DNA of 64,000 nt from Candidatus Villigracilis proximus (GCA_016715195.1 JADKBB010000017.1:29512-93511); one strand, 5' to 3'. Positions 34,186-44,501 are shown, counted from the stretch's first letter. The notes: generated from the sequence alone by a model not told the origin. Numbers and translations: made by a program.

Positions 34186-35061
34186 TTAAGGAGCCGAAGT
34201 ATCGAATTCTGGAGAGATTGGCTCCTCTTGACGATCTTGAATTGTTTGCGGCGCAGCAGGAGGGGCTGCAATCGTAGTCGTGGGTTCAAAGATAAAAGTA
34301 GTTCGCCCAATCGCGAATTGTGAAGCCGCTGCAGCCCAATTAACTTGAATATAGAAATTAACTCCATCGTCTGCGGTCAACACAATGGGAGAAGATAGTG
34401 TGTAGAGACGGCACTGGTTGCCGGTGCGAGTCGTGGGGTCTGAGAATCTGAGATTTCTCCCAATGGATCCGGTGGTATGCGAATAAGTATTGATCTCAAC
34501 ATAATTAAGCGATGTACTTGCAAATGTATCGAAACAAAATTCAACCGCCTTGAATTTCAGACTCTTTCCGTATAGCACAGTCGGAATATCTGGGTTGATG
34601 GATAAAAAGCTTGAGCCAATAGATGATCTGGATACCTGTGTTTGGCTTGAGAAATAAGTATATGACAAAGGGTCGGTTGAATTAAAGGGATGCCAGTTCC
34701 CAAAGCCAGCGCTGACCAGAATATTGCCTGTGGATAGGGCGCTATCAGTGTAGTTGTTCGCTGCGACTAGGTTGGCTGCATCCGCTGCGTTGGCTTGGGC
34801 GATTGCAAGTTCATCCAGCTTTTGCATAAAAACGGCCATTTCTGCACGGGAGACGTTGTTATTTGGGCTATATGTTCCGCCTCCAGTGCCGGTGGTAATG
34901 CCGTTGTCTTTCATCCAGCAGATGAAGGTTTCAGCCCAGTGGCCGTTGGTATCTATAAAACAGCCGGTGGATGCGTAGGCTTGGCCAACGCTGAGACCGA
35001 AGACGAGAGCTAGTAAAATTGCGGCAATAGTCATACTTTTTGTAACAAGTTTGCGTTTCAT
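34186..35061 (-). CDS. SLH-domain surface protein (single N-terminal SLH module)
   Basis: A 291-residue secreted protein. A signal peptide of about 30 residues (after MKRKLVTKS) is followed at once by an SLH module: CFIDTNGHWAETFICWMKDN, then GTYSPNNNVSRAEMAVFM, the usual end of an SLH unit. A short Ala/Asn helix leads to a beta-rich C-terminal domain of about 190 residues that ends in a Pro/Gln-rich tail. SLH modules anchor proteins to cell-wall polymers or the S-layer. Its first 100 residues closely match those of the gene at 40502-41228, while the rest differs. Confidence 0.82.
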   Translation of the reverse strand: MKRKLVTKSMTIAAILLALVFGLSVGQAYASTGCFIDTNGHWAETFICWMKDNGITTGTGGGTYSPNNNVSRAEMAVFMQKLDELAIAQANAADAANLVAANNYTDSALSTGNILVSAGFGNWHPFNSTDPLSYTYFSSQTQVSRSSIGSSFLSINPDIPTVLYGKSLKFKAVEFCFDTFASTSLNYVEINTYSHTTGSIGRNLRFSDPTTRTGNQCRLYTLSSPIVLTADDGVNFYIQVNWAAAASQFAIGRTTFIFEPTTTIAAPPAAPQTIQDRQEEPISPEFDTSAP

Positions 35062-35192
35062 TATTTTAATGTTCTCCTTTGTTCTAGTTGATAAAAGTTA
35101 ACCCTGACAGAAAGTGAATTGTATAGGGAATTTGATAAATTGCAATTCACTCTTTTGGGGGATAAAACACGCGCTTGATTTTTTTGTATTTA

Positions 35193-36887
35193 TTACGGAA
35201 GGGGAAATTGGCGGAGAATGAATTTGATAAGTCCATCGTTTGTGGATAATGCAAGAAGTGTGCTAAGTAAAATGGACATGCCTGCAAGGACAACCCCGCC
35301 ATTTGTGTATATCCTTTTCATTAAAGATCTGTGCGTTAATGCTTGATATCCCTGCCAAAATCCAATAACGCTGAGAGTCATTAAAGAGGGGGTGACATCT
35401 CCCAGGTAGCGCATTCCAACCCAAAAGAACATCATTAAAAGAACAAGGGCGATTACAGAAGATCCACCCAGTCCAAGTGTAAGCAGATGCAGCGGCATGG
35501 GATTGTTACTTTCCACGGAGTTTTGATTTAATTTCTTTTTAAATCCCTGGATAAGAAACGGCACAATTGCAAAGACTGCAAAGGGAAAGGTGCATAACAA
35601 TCCGCTAACCGGCTGTGCATTATAAATTTCCGGCACAGTATAAAAAGGAAGGACTGGGATTTCGCTTCCGCGGGTCATAAAAACGAAAGGGAACGTTGAT
35701 GTAAATTCAATCGGGTTGAAGAGGTAGTTCTGTATGTTTTGAAAAATATAGGTTGGAGAGAAAAGTTCGTCATAATGATCGCGGATATTCCAGCCGGCCA
35801 GTTGATAATATAAGCCGGTTTCTGTTACTGAGCCAAAGCGGGCCCAGTTGTACCACCCCAAACATACAAAGCCGAGCATTAAAGGCAGCCCGAGCGGAAT
35901 CAATGTCAGCGCGGATTTTTTGAATGACCAGAGATTGGTTTTGAAAGCCCAATATATAAGCAGCAGAGTCATAAATCCAATGGGTACAGCTAAAATCTGT
36001 CTGGAGCCGATTGCCAGCGCCCAAAAAATTCCCGCACTGGCAAGTTTCCAGCCTGTGAAGGTGGAGCTTATCATGGCAAAAAATGCCATCAGCGCCCCTG
36101 CCATAAGAAACAATTGCCCGCCTGTTATTGCTGCTTCATAGATGACAGCGCTTTCGTAGTTATGCCTTAATAACATAAGCGGTCCTGCCAGCCCCATGAC
36201 AGGAATGGAAATATGAAAAAGCCATGCTGGTAAATTACGAAAGTAATGTTTCCACACTGTAAGGAGCAGCCATACTTGTAATATAAATATCCCGCAGACA
36301 AAGATAAATGTCAAAGATAGATCGCCGATCTTGTCTGGAGAGAAGGCATAGATCGCCGTAAGGATCAAAGCCGGAGCCGGCCCCCAATACATGTAGAATT
36401 TTCCTTTGTATAGGGTAAGGTCCACCGGCACGTCAATTCCCTTTCGCGCAACAGGGTTGTATGGATCAGGCAGCGCTAATAATTGGGGATCAGGCTCGAT
36501 GGAGAGATGGAGATTTGCATTCAAAAACCCCCTTGCCAGACTGTCATAATAATGAGTATGTGATTTCCATATACTCCATCTGCCTGAACTGCCAAACCAT
36601 GCGTATATGATGAGGACGATCAGGACGATCGGAAAGGTAAGGTATTGAACAGGAACACTTTCAATTTTGCTCTGTATTTTTCGTGCAAAAGTGTGAATTT
36701 CATCCAAATAGCGATAATACAAGACGGAACACAATACAATGAAAATTCCAAAAAACAAGAGTTCAAATCGAGACTTGCTCCACCCAGGATTTTTATCTAA
36801 CCCCAAACTGTTGGCAAAAATTGCGACGATTGCGATGCTCAAGCCAAGAAAAAACAAAATGATGGATAAGATCGAATTTTTTTTCAT
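35193..36887 (-). CDS. Polytopic membrane protein, GT-C/GT39-like
   Basis: About 564 residues from the ATG at 36887, with roughly 12 membrane helices. The first large loop holds HTHYYDSLARGFLNANLHL and a DPYNPVARKG segment followed by LYKGKFYMYWGPAPAL, which is typical of GT-C-like proteins acting on lipid-linked sugars, but the catalytic acidic pair is not certain. The start is leaderless: TGGTATAGT ends seven bases before this ATG, and a longer reading from 36920 lies upstream of that promoter. It is on the same strand as the GH13 gene but downstream of it by about 76 bases. Confidence 0.65.
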   Translation of the reverse strand: MKKNSILSIILFFLGLSIAIVAIFANSLGLDKNPGWSKSRFELLFFGIFIVLCSVLYYRYLDEIHTFARKIQSKIESVPVQYLTFPIVLIVLIIYAWFGSSGRWSIWKSHTHYYDSLARGFLNANLHLSIEPDPQLLALPDPYNPVARKGIDVPVDLTLYKGKFYMYWGPAPALILTAIYAFSPDKIGDLSLTFIFVCGIFILQVWLLLTVWKHYFRNLPAWLFHISIPVMGLAGPLMLLRHNYESAVIYEAAITGGQLFLMAGALMAFFAMISSTFTGWKLASAGIFWALAIGSRQILAVPIGFMTLLLIYWAFKTNLWSFKKSALTLIPLGLPLMLGFVCLGWYNWARFGSVTETGLYYQLAGWNIRDHYDELFSPTYIFQNIQNYLFNPIEFTSTFPFVFMTRGSEIPVLPFYTVPEIYNAQPVSGLLCTFPFAVFAIVPFLIQGFKKKLNQNSVESNNPMPLHLLTLGLGGSSVIALVLLMMFFWVGMRYLGDVTPSLMTLSVIGFWQGYQALTHRSLMKRIYTNGGVVLAGMSILLSTLLALSTNDGLIKFILRQFPLP

Positions 36888-36894
36888 AGCGCCT

Positions 36895-36900
36895 ACTATA
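36895..36900 (-). promoter_or_regulatory. Extended -10 box giving a leaderless mRNA
   Basis: TGGTATAGT on the minus strand (hexamer 36900-36895), then seven bases, then the ATG at 36887. Confidence 0.6.
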
Positions 36901-36962
36901 CCATAAAGAATTTTATGCAATTTTGGGGCAAAATAAGTTCAATAGAAACAAACGTGAATGCT

Positions 36963-38561
36963 TTATTTCAGGATCATTCCGCCAAAGCCGCTTAAATAGA
37001 CGGATTTTTTGGCTGCTTTATCTTTGGGGGATAATTTGAAAATACAATGCGTATTTTCAAATTCAAATTGTTTTTCTTTTTTGTCAAAATTCAACAGAAT
37101 AATAATTTTCTCATCCTCAAATTTTCTGGCGTAGCCAAGCACACCATTTGGCAGGTCTGTGAGCATCTCAAGTGCGCCTTCCCGCAGGGACTTTTCTGTA
37201 TTGCGGATTTTCATCACGGCGCGGATGGTGTTGAGCAGCGAGTTTTCATCCTTGCTTTCCGTTTCCACGTTGATCGTTTTGTAGTTTTCATGCACGGGAA
37301 GCCATGTCTTTTGCACGGACGAAAAGCCGGCGTTCGCAGTTTCATCCCATTGCATCGGGGTGCGGACTTCGTCACGGTTTATGGTCAGGCCGATCATGTC
37401 GAAGAGGAAGGGCGGTATATGTTTGAATTTGCGCGGAATTGGGTCCAGTGCTGTGGCGAAGGATTGCTTTAAGTTGGTCATGCCGATCTCTTCGCCGTAG
37501 TACAGGCACGGCACACAACGAACTGTCAATTGCAATATGTGAAGTAGTTTTGCTTTTTGCAAGTCGTTCCCGAGCCTGTCAATGCTTCTGCGCCGGTCAT
37601 GGTTGCCAAAGACATAGACCGGCATAAATGGATCGGGGACATGCGCTTCAATTTTCTGTATCAACTCGCGGAAATATTCAGCTGTGAATTTGAAGGTCAG
37701 CATGTCAAAATCGAAGGCGAGAGTTAGTCCGTCGTTTGTTTTTGTGCCGAGAAACTTTTGGGTCGTTTCACGGTCGCCGCTAATCTCGCCCAGTAGTAGC
37801 TTTTCGCCAAACTCATCGCAGACGGCTCGTAATTCTTTCGCGAAGGCAAAACTTTCGGGCTGATTCAATGTGTACTTTGCTTCTTGAAAAAATCCGGATG
37901 GATTGGTTTCAGTGGGTGCAAGTTGAAAGGTGAAGGGATTATCGCGAAACTCTGCGTCTTTATAAATGACATTGAAGATATCGAGCCGGAATCCGTCCAC
38001 GCCTTTGCTAAGCCAAAAGCGGACTGTATCGAGCATGATCTTTTTTACTTCAGGGTTGCGATAATTCAAGTCTGGTTGAAATGGGAGGAAGCTTGACCAG
38101 AAATATTGACCGCGTTCTTTTGCGTAATGCCAGCCGCTGCCGCCGGTCATACTTTTCCAGTTGTTGGGTTTGTCGCGCCAGAGATACCAGTCCGCTTTGG
38201 GATTGGTGCGCGAGGAGCGAGATTCTTTGAACCATTCATGTTCAGTGGAGGTGTGGTTCATCACCATGTCGAAGACGATCTTCATGCCGCGTTTGTGTAT
38301 CTCTTCGATCAATTGCAGGGCATCGTCCATGCTGCCGTATTCGGGAGCGATGTCAGTGTAGCTGCTGATATCGTAACCAAGATCAGCTTGCGGCGAGGAG
38401 AAGAACGGGGAAATCCAAAGCGTCTCGAATCCCAATTCGGTCAGATAATCCAGTTTTGAGAGAATGCCTTTTAAGTCGCCGATCCCATCGTGGTTGCTAT
38501 CATAAAATGAGCGCGGATAAATTTGATAGATGCTTGTTTTGTGATACCAGGGTTTTGTCAT
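36963..38561 (-). CDS. GH13 alpha-glucosidase (oligo-1,6-glucosidase/trehalose-6-P hydrolase type)
   Basis: A 532-residue family GH13 enzyme. Conserved regions: IYQIYPRSFYDSNHDGIGD (calcium-binding loop type of subfamilies 17-31), DMVMNHTS, GFRLDIFN with nucleophile Asp194, LLGEIS with acid/base Glu259, and FGNHDRRR with Asp322. These support cleavage of alpha-glucosidic bonds in short oligosaccharides by a retaining mechanism. There is no signal peptide, so it acts in the cytoplasm. The start looks leaderless, with TAAAAT about six bases before the ATG. The exact linkage (1,6, 1,4 or trehalose-P) is not resolved. Confidence 0.92.
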   Translation of the reverse strand: MTKPWYHKTSIYQIYPRSFYDSNHDGIGDLKGILSKLDYLTELGFETLWISPFFSSPQADLGYDISSYTDIAPEYGSMDDALQLIEEIHKRGMKIVFDMVMNHTSTEHEWFKESRSSRTNPKADWYLWRDKPNNWKSMTGGSGWHYAKERGQYFWSSFLPFQPDLNYRNPEVKKIMLDTVRFWLSKGVDGFRLDIFNVIYKDAEFRDNPFTFQLAPTETNPSGFFQEAKYTLNQPESFAFAKELRAVCDEFGEKLLLGEISGDRETTQKFLGTKTNDGLTLAFDFDMLTFKFTAEYFRELIQKIEAHVPDPFMPVYVFGNHDRRRSIDRLGNDLQKAKLLHILQLTVRCVPCLYYGEEIGMTNLKQSFATALDPIPRKFKHIPPFLFDMIGLTINRDEVRTPMQWDETANAGFSSVQKTWLPVHENYKTINVETESKDENSLLNTIRAVMKIRNTEKSLREGALEMLTDLPNGVLGYARKFEDEKIIILLNFDKKEKQFEFENTHCIFKLSPKDKAAKKSVYLSGFGGMILK

Positions 38562-38796
38562 GTCGATATTTTATCAGCAATGACTTATCAAAATTGCAGA
38601 TTGTTTTTACTGGGGAACTTTCCCCGCAAGCGATGCGTCATTCAAATATCTTTTAGAGCAACAGACTCGAAGTCGTAAAAAAAGAGTCGAATTAGGATGG
38701 AGGGCTGATGAAATAATTTGTGCACATAAGACCTGACGGGACGCCGCCCGCTTTGGTCTGCATCTACTGTCGTTAAAAATCTTAGGAGAAGAAAAA
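38562..38796. other. Divergent intergenic region without genes
   Basis: Holds the promoter of the GH13 gene (minus) and of the vWA gene (plus, AGGAG site just before its ATG). A short GGGGAA/TTCCCC hairpin lies near 38612-38625. I see no gene or strong operator. Confidence 0.5.
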
Positions 38797-40393
38797 ATGA
38801 AAACCTTACGCAAAGCCGTTGGCTTAAGTGTTCTGTTCGTGCTGCTATTTTTATCCGCTTGTGGAGGCGGGGCTGCTACCGAAGCGCCGCTATACACGAA
38901 TGATTATGAAGAAGCTCCCGCTGCTACTGAAGCGCCTGCAATGTCTGAGCCGTTCGTGAGTCAGAATCCTGCTGAGGCGCAAAATCCATCTCTTTCAGGC
39001 GTACCCACCCAAACGTCAAATAATGAACCGTATGATATGTTCTTCGAGGACTATGGCGTTAATCCATCCATTGATACCGAAGATGATAATCTTTCCACTT
39101 TTGCGTTGGATGTGGATACGGGTTCGTACACGGTCATGCGTAATTATTTGAACGATGGCAATTTGCCGCCCGCAGATTCTGTGCGCGTGGAAGAGTATGT
39201 AAATTATTTTGTACAGGGATATGCCATTCCGCCCGCGCATCAGTCTTTCAGCATCAGCATGGATGCCGCTCCTTCGCCTTTTACTGAAACCGAGCGTTAC
39301 GATATGCTGCGCGTTGGCATTCAAGGATATGATGTTTCTGATGAAGACCGCAAGGATGCCGCGCTTACTTTTGTGATCGATGTTTCCGGTTCGATGGATA
39401 TGGACAACCGACTCGAACTCGTCAAGCGTTCATTGGAATTGCTGGTTGAACAACTGCATCGGAATGACACAGTCAGTATTGTTGTTTATGGATCAAGTGC
39501 CCGCGTCGTTCTTGACCCGACACCTGGTTCTGATACGGGAGAGATTCTCAGGGCGATTCGGCGTCTCGAGCCTGAAGGCGCCACCAATGCCGAAGATGGG
39601 ATTCGGCTTGGGTATCGCATGGCGATGCAGGCCTACAACCCGAATGGAATCAATCGCGTTATCCTGTGCTCCGATGGTGTTGCCAATGTTGGCAACACCG
39701 AAGCGGAAGTAATCCTCTCGGAGATCAAAGGGTATGTCGATGAAGGAATCACAATGGCGACCTTCGGCTTCGGCATGGACAATTACAACGACATTAATGG
39801 AACAACTCGCGGATAACGGCGATGGTTTCTATGCTTATATTGATGATATGGATGAAGCGAAGCGACTCTTTGTCGATGAATTAATGGGTATATTGTAAAC
39901 CATCGCGATGGATGCCAAAGTGCAAGTGGATTTCAATCCGGCGGTTGTGATGCGTTATCGATTGGTTGGCTTCGAAAATCGTGCTATTGCTGATGATGAA
40001 TTCCGCGATAACACAGTCGATGCAGGTGAGATCGGTGCCGGGCATACGGTGACAGCATTGTATGAGATCAAACTATACCCCGAAGCCTATGGTCGTGTGG
40101 CAACTGTCTACATGCGCTGGGAAGACCCGGATACACGCGCGGTGACTGAAATCTCAAAAGATTTCGATGCGAACGAAATCGCGTATGATTTTCGTGAAAC
40201 TGATCCTTATTTTCAACGTGCCGTGGTGGTTGCTGAATATGCCGAGATATTGAAGGATAGCTACTGGGCTGAAGAAGGTTCCCTTTCCGCAGTGTATAAA
40301 GAAACCGAACGCATCAGTGAATATCTTTATCGCGATGATGTCATGGATGAATTTGTAGACTTGGTGCGTCAGGCACGCAGGATACGAGAGTAA
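38797..40393 (+). pseudogene. vWA-domain lipoprotein (YfbK-like), broken by one frameshift and one in-frame stop
   Basis: Joined frames give about 530 residues. Signal peptide with lipobox FLSACG, a Thr/Pro/Ala linker, then a conserved N-domain (FFEDYGVNPSIDT to VEEYVNYF). Then comes a vWA domain with MIDAS residues DVSGSMD near residue 194, GATNAEDG and CSDGVAN, and finally a C-terminal DUF3520-like domain (ETDPYFQRAVVVAEYAEILKDS). The frame is lost near 39790-39797, where the second frame resumes as MEQLADNGDGFYAYIDDMDE. A TAA at 39896-39898 then stands where CAA (Gln) would fit. YfbK-type proteins are surface metal-dependent adhesion proteins. The breaks may be sequencing errors. Confidence 0.8.
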
Positions 40394-40397
40394 CAAG

Positions 40398-40435
40398 AAA
40401 ACGGCTTCCTGTTGATGTGAACAGGAAGCCGTTTT
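40398..40435 (+). terminator. Intrinsic terminator of the vWA gene
   Basis: Perfect 16-base arms (40398-40413 and 40420-40435) with a six-base loop and flanking A/T tracts, just past the stop at 40393. Confidence 0.9.
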
Positions 40436-40501
40436 GTACGTTTTTAAAACAATGTCAGGAATTTAATTCTATGTGCCTGAACTTGTATGATAGAGCTTTT
40501 T

Positions 40502-41228
40502 CTATTTACCCTGCGTGCTTTCCGGGGATGATGGCTCTGGAGCTGCAGAAATTACCGGTGTCGTTCCGTCTCCGGCAAATGGGACGAATTGCACAGTAAT
40601 GCCGCCAGACCATACCCCGGTTGATCCGCCAGAACCGGAACCATTAGCGACCTCAAGATAGATTGTATGAACGCCAGCAGCTACTGGAATATAGGCTGTA
40701 TTGCTTGAATTCCATGCCGCGTCATTGGCACTGTTGTCACCTCCATCGACGGCATAGTACTGGCGGTTATATCTCGTTCCGTCTACATTTATGTAAGTAC
40801 CGCCGTCACTTTGTGCGCATGTGCCAAATAGACCAAAGGAACAAAATAAGTTCAGCGAACCATTAACGAGTAGTGCACCCTGAGTCGGAGCCGTGATGGT
40901 TACAGTTGCAAAGGCTGCTGAACTGTCAACTGCGACTCCATTGCCCAAAAGTAACTCGAACTGCGTACCTGTTGCGCGGTTTAAAGCGGCTGTTTTTCAG
41001 CATCACTGCCATTTCGGCGCGGGTAATGTAGCTGTCCGGGTGGTAGCCGCCGTCTGCGTAGCCTGAAGAAACGTTGTTGTCTTTCAGCCAGCAAATGAAG
41101 GTCTCAGCCCAATGACTGTTGGTGTCATTGAAACAACCAGTGGAAGCCGAGGCTTTGCCAACTATAAAGGCAGACAATACCATGGCAATGGTCAAGGTGA
41201 GAAGCAGGATCGTTGATCTTTTTTTCAT
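40502..41228 (-). pseudogene. SLH-domain surface protein, split by a frameshift
   Basis: From the ATG at 41228 (good AAAGGAG site) the protein has a signal peptide, then an SLH module: CFNDTNSHWAETFICWLKDN and GYHPDSYITRAEMAVML. The frame then breaks near 40950-40990 and resumes as GNGVAVDSSAAFATVTI. It runs through a beta-rich domain with YAVDGGDNSANDAAW and GVHTIYLEVANGSG to a Pro/Glu-rich tail. The module order mirrors the SLH protein at 34186-35061, although the C-terminal domain differs. The frame change may be an error or real. Confidence 0.7.
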
Positions 41229-41569
41229 ACTATTCTCCTTTAAAATTTGTGGGTTCCTGAATTTACTTTGCAGGGTTAATTCATTGTAAAGTTGCTTTTT
41301 GAAAATCCCAATCCCTCTATTGGGGGATGAAAAGATGCTGATCATAGGATAAATGGGCGATTGAGAATCAAAAACAGGAATGAATATAAGTCTCATTCCT
41401 GTTTTTGATTGATTAAATAATATTTTTTCATCACCTCCTTTATTTATATTTCCAATTCTGTGCGCCCCAACTCATGGAACCCCATGTGCTGAGAGTGTAG
41501 CCGTCTAAGGATTTGTAGATCCGTAATTATTCCGGAACAAATATAAATAAATCTGTGGAACGTCATCAA
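41229..41569. other. Intergenic region with a terminator, no gene
   Basis: About 340 bases. They hold the SLH gene's promoter and ribosome site, a perfect inverted repeat with 18-base arms at 41366-41410 that acts as a terminator for the amidohydrolase gene, and about 150 AT-rich bases in which I see no gene or RNA motif. Confidence 0.6.
41366..41410. terminator. Intrinsic terminator
   Basis: Arms 41366-41383 and 41393-41410 (AATCAAAAACAGGAATGA and its complement), flanked by A/T tracts. Confidence 0.85.
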
Positions 41570-43180
41570 TCATAGCCTAACTGATTTTAAGGGAGTTTCA
41601 AACACAACTTTTCCATTCACCATGGTCAGCGCGGATTTGGCGGTCATAATATCTTCAGATTTCAACGCAAACAGATCGTGCGTGAACAAAACCAGATCCG
41701 CCAGATAGCCTTCTTTGATCTGACCTTTTTCGTTTTCCTTGAATTCAGCATACGCGGCATCACGCGTATAGCCGAGAATACATTCTTCCAAAGTTAAGCG
41801 CTGATCGGGGTCAGTGGGTGACCATAATTCACGATTCATTGCCACATGTAAATTGATCATCGGGTCGAAGGGCGCCACGGTCCAGTCACTGCCGAGGGCC
41901 AGATGCGCGCCTGCATTTTTGATATCACGCCATGCAAAAGAGCGCGGCCAGCGTTCCTTGCCAGTGCGTGCCGGCCACACGTCACCTTCGGACATACTAA
42001 ACGGTGCGTGACTGGTCTGCATGGATGCGATGACTCCCAACTCTTTAAAGCGCGGCAGATCATCAGGATGGATGACTTCGATATGCTCCACACGATGACG
42101 GCTATCCCGCTTCCCATTTAACGTTTGAACTGCTTCGTACCCATCGAGCACCCGCCTCACCGCTCCATCTCCGCAGCAATGGACGAAGATTTGCAGTCCC
42201 AGCTTATCGCAGGCGGCGGCCATGCGTGTGAAATGTTCGAGCGAGAAAATGCCATCAGGCTGTGCTTCTGCATTATCCGCGTATGGATCGAGATTCAGCG
42301 CGGTGTATGATTCCCAAACGCCGTCCATGAAAAACTTGGCCGCACCGCCGCGGGCATATTCACCTTGTATCTTCGCCATTTCAGCGGCTTCTTGTAATAC
42401 TTCTTCGCTCATATCCGGTTTGATCCAGAATGGAGTATAGACTCGCAGAGTCATCTCGCCCGCATCTTCGAGCGCGGCGTAGACCATCAACTCTTCCATA
42501 TCTCCATTCATATTATGCACACTGGTGACTCCTGTGGCATTGATCTTTGCAATCGCCATTTTGAGCAGTTCGCGCTTGCGGGCATCACTTGGTTCAGGGA
42601 GCAGGTCAGAGACCAGATTAATGGCGGTTTCGCGCAACTCGCCGGTGGCAAGTCCATTCTCATCGCGGACCACTATGCCGACCCCTGATGCTTCCTTGCC
42701 GGGCTGTAAAATTTCGGCCATTTCAAGCGCTTTGGTGTTGGCCCATGAAGTATGTCCGTCATAAGCATTGATATAAACCGGACGGTCTGAAACGATCTCG
42801 TCCAATGCCTGACGTGAAGGGATGATGCCGTATTTAATTCCGCGTCCGTCAACCCATTCGTTGGTTTGGTTTTGCGCTGCAAAAGTTTGCAGCGCTTTTT
42901 TTACATCATCCATATTCCTGGCTTCGTAGAGTTGCGCGCTTCCTATCCAGATCGAGCCCCACAATAAATGGAAGTGCGAATCGATAAAGCCCGGGGTGAC
43001 GGTGCGACCTTCGCCATCGATCACGCGGGTCGACTCGCCCTGAAATTCATTTGCCCCGTCATTTGTCCCTACAAATACAATACGATTGCCTTTTACCGCA
43101 ACCGCTTCGGCCTGCGGATTGGTTTCGTCGCTGGTAAAGATACGGGCATTTTTGATAATGAAATCAGCTATGGATGACAT
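41570..43180 (-). CDS. Amidohydrolase family protein (YtcJ/NfdA-like)
   Basis: A 536-residue metal-dependent hydrolase of the amidohydrolase-3 group. The metal motif TPGFIDSHFHL lies near residue 65, and a short beta-sandwich half-domain flanks the barrel at both ends. Later metal and active-site segments include FVHCCGDGAVRRVLDGYE, RHRVEHIEVIHPDDL and LALGSDWTVAPFDP. This group includes N-substituted formamide deformylase-like enzymes and many of unknown substrate. There is no signal peptide, so it is cytoplasmic. A GAGGAG-like site precedes the ATG. Confidence 0.9.
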   Translation of the reverse strand: MSSIADFIIKNARIFTSDETNPQAEAVAVKGNRIVFVGTNDGANEFQGESTRVIDGEGRTVTPGFIDSHFHLLWGSIWIGSAQLYEARNMDDVKKALQTFAAQNQTNEWVDGRGIKYGIIPSRQALDEIVSDRPVYINAYDGHTSWANTKALEMAEILQPGKEASGVGIVVRDENGLATGELRETAINLVSDLLPEPSDARKRELLKMAIAKINATGVTSVHNMNGDMEELMVYAALEDAGEMTLRVYTPFWIKPDMSEEVLQEAAEMAKIQGEYARGGAAKFFMDGVWESYTALNLDPYADNAEAQPDGIFSLEHFTRMAAACDKLGLQIFVHCCGDGAVRRVLDGYEAVQTLNGKRDSRHRVEHIEVIHPDDLPRFKELGVIASMQTSHAPFSMSEGDVWPARTGKERWPRSFAWRDIKNAGAHLALGSDWTVAPFDPMINLHVAMNRELWSPTDPDQRLTLEECILGYTRDAAYAEFKENEKGQIKEGYLADLVLFTHDLFALKSEDIMTAKSALTMVNGKVVFETPLKSVRL

Positions 43181-43318
43181 TTCACTCTCCTCTTGATTAA
43201 GATTTTTGATAATAAATATTGATAGACTTCAGAGAGGCTCCGAAGTCTATGTAGTTTGAATATATGTGATAAAAGGGCGGAGGTCAAGATAATTCACAGA
43301 TGACACAATTAAAGAGCT

Positions 43319-43324
43319 TATAAT
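43319..43324 (+). promoter_or_regulatory. -10 box of mnmA (very short leader)
   Basis: TATAAT ends ten bases before the mnmA ATG, leaving a leader of only about 3-4 bases and no ribosome site. Confidence 0.55.
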
Positions 43325-43334
43325 CACTTAACTT

Positions 43335-44402
43335 ATGAGTAAACAAAAAGTTGTTGTCGCCATGTCTGGCGGCGTGGATTCTTCAGTTGCGGCGGCTCTG
43401 CTTAAACAGCAGGGCTATGATGTTACCGGTATGATGCTGCGTCTGTGGTCTGAGCCGGGCAAGGAAGAGTCCAACCGCTGCTGCACGCCCGATGCCATGG
43501 CACAGGCGCGGCGCGTGGCCGGTCTATTGGATATTCCCTTTTATGTGATCGATGCGAAGGACGTTTTCAAGGAAACCGTTGTGCAATATTTTCTGGATGG
43601 ATACGCACGCGGCGAAACGCCAAATCCATGCCTGATGTGCAATCGTCAGATCCGCTGGACCTTTCTATTAAATCATGCACTGGCACTCGGCGCTGAATTT
43701 ATGGCAACCGGACATTACGTTAGAAAACAGACCGCGGACGATGGACGACACGAACTTCTGCGCGCTGTTGACCATTCAAAAGATCAATCTTATGTTTTGC
43801 ATGTCTTAAAACAACATCAACTTGCCCATGCGCTTTTTCCTGTGGGTGAGTTTCCCAAGCCCGAGATTCGGCGCCTCGCTGCGGACTTTGGACTGCCGAC
43901 TGCTTCGAGAGCAGATTCTCAAGATTTGTGTTTTCTGGCTGGCGATGACTATCGTAATTTTCTACAGCGTAACGCATCAGAGATGCTCAAACCCGGTGAG
44001 ATTATCACCACGGCTGGTAAATCCATCGGCCAGCACAATGGACTTGCGAACTACACCATCGGTCAGCGCAAGGGATTGAATCTGGCATCGCCGGTTCCGT
44101 TGTATGTCATCACGAAACAGGCTGCACAAAATACGCTGGTGGTAGGCACGTTGGAGGAACTCGGCTTCACAGAGTTGACCGCACGCGATGTCAACTGGCT
44201 TTCGGGTGAAACTCCGCGTGAGCCTTTCCGCGCGCTGGTGAAGATCCGCTATTCGGCGAAAGAGGTCGAGGCGCTGGTCAGCCCATTGGAAGGGGATCAG
44301 GCATCAGTTAAGTTTGATGCGCCGGCCCGGGATGTGACAGCGGGTCAGGCGGCGGTTTTCTATCAAGATGAGTTAATGCTCGGCGGCGGAATCATATCTT
44401 AA
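43335..44402 (+). CDS. mnmA: tRNA 2-thiouridine synthetase MnmA
   Basis: A 355-residue enzyme that thiolates U34 of tRNA-Lys, -Glu and -Gln. The PP-loop SGGVDSS (residues 11-17) activates the tRNA with ATP. Catalytic Cys99 in NPCLMCN and the partner Cys199 in DSQDLCFLAG are both in place, with the G-H-Y segment (MATGHYVR) between them. The C-terminal beta-barrel (FRALVKIRYSAKEVEA) is complete. Length is typical. Translation appears almost leaderless. Confidence 0.96.
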   Translation: MSKQKVVVAMSGGVDSSVAAALLKQQGYDVTGMMLRLWSEPGKEESNRCCTPDAMAQARRVAGLLDIPFYVIDAKDVFKETVVQYFLDGYARGETPNPCLMCNRQIRWTFLLNHALALGAEFMATGHYVRKQTADDGRHELLRAVDHSKDQSYVLHVLKQHQLAHALFPVGEFPKPEIRRLAADFGLPTASRADSQDLCFLAGDDYRNFLQRNASEMLKPGEIITTAGKSIGQHNGLANYTIGQRKGLNLASPVPLYVITKQAAQNTLVVGTLEELGFTELTARDVNWLSGETPREPFRALVKIRYSAKEVEALVSPLEGDQASVKFDAPARDVTAGQAAVFYQDELMLGGGIIS

Positions 44403-44501
44403 CCCCTGCGTGTAGCCAGAATATCATAGTGCTTCATTTTGCAATGTATTCCTTAGATCGCAACCTCAATTTCTTTCATCTTTCATAATTCACCCTTTCC
44501 C

